This document shows, in pieces, positions 6,368 through 6,516 of a stretch of DNA of 6,516 nt. The notes beneath the pieces were generated by a model, which saw only the letters and a list, made by a program, of their open reading frames with translations, was not told where the DNA came from and searched no databases. The translations under genes were made by a program, and so were the position numbers. Source of the stretch: Chitinophagaceae bacterium (GTDB lineage: Bacteria > Bacteroidota > Bacteroidia > Chitinophagales > Chitinophagaceae). Where the stretch lies: assembly GCA_017989935.1 (NCBI GenBank), contig JAGNOY010000124.1:1-6516 (forward strand). The letters are read 5' to 3'. Positions within the stretch are counted from its first letter, which is position 1. Each line of letters begins with the position of its first letter.

Positions 6368-6516
6368 TTATCTTAATAATATAAAATCGCCTTTCACAAT
6401 CTTAACTTTATTAAACTGATCTTGCAAACAGGCCACCCAATAATAAGTATCTGAAGCTGATTTCTCGCCTTTGAACATACCGTCCCAAGTTTGACTTCTT
6501 GATGTTGTTCCAAATA
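6368..6516 (-). CDS. T9SS type B sorting domain, C-terminal end of a secreted protein (runs off the right edge)
   Basis: Reading leftward from the window edge, the frame gives 49 codons including a TAA stop at 6368-6370. The segment contains FGTTSRSQTWDGMFKG, then TYYWVACLQD, then VKIVKGDFILLR at the end. The order (strand, WDGxFKG, YYYW-type strand, KGxxxLxR terminus) is that of the gliding-motility-associated C-terminal domain, the type B sorting signal of the type IX secretion system. The Arg-terminated strand is the part read by the secretion machinery at the outer membrane. The protein would be secreted or attached at the surface; the passenger region, and so its job, lies outside the window. 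The gene is convergent with the M16 operon. Confidence 0.82.
   Translation of the reverse strand, partial: FGTTSRSQTWDGMFKGEKSASDTYYWVACLQDQFNKVKIVKGDFILLR

Noticed and set aside
1..6516. CRISPR array, tRNA or rRNA genes
   Set aside because: No regularly spaced direct repeats, cloverleaf-like segments or rRNA-like sequence were found on reading both strands of the gaps.

Overview
The window looks like a chromosomal segment of an AT-rich member of the Bacteroidota. The evidence is a type IX secretion (T9SS type B) sorting domain at the right edge, Bacteroidota-type promoters (TTG, about 20 bases, then TAnnTTTG) with little Shine-Dalgarno sequence, signal peptides ending in Ala-Gln, and a split M16B peptidase pair. 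The protein style resembles Chitinophagales/Sphingobacteriales, but the order is inference only.

Left part (1-2400): the 5' end of a leftward DinB-like gene, with its promoter, runs off the left edge. A rightward pair follows: a PLP-dependent trans-sulfuration-family enzyme (487-1716), probably leaderless, and, 21 bases later, a conserved-looking 188-residue protein of unknown function (1738-2304). The open frame of the PLP enzyme extends upstream to 343, but that extension runs through a non-coding repeat and is not part of the gene.

Repeats: two diverged copies of a hairpin element of about 115 bases lie at 253-374 and, inverted, at 2401-2523. They bracket the PLP-enzyme gene pair. Both fold the same way, and two stem positions differ between them by compensatory C-G to T-A changes. 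This is the most unusual structure in the window.

Right part (2535-6198): a probable envelope protease operon. It encodes a 440-residue exported M16B peptidase with the HxxEH zinc motif, then a 694-residue exported partner that lacks the zinc motif, keeps the R/Y-type substrate motif, and carries an extra C-terminal LolA/LolB-like domain. The two together probably form one active heterodimeric metallopeptidase in the periplasm. A strong hairpin terminator follows.

Right edge (6368-6516): the 3' end of a leftward gene for a T9SS-secreted or surface protein, convergent with the protease operon. I found no tRNA, rRNA, CRISPR array, transposase or phage gene.
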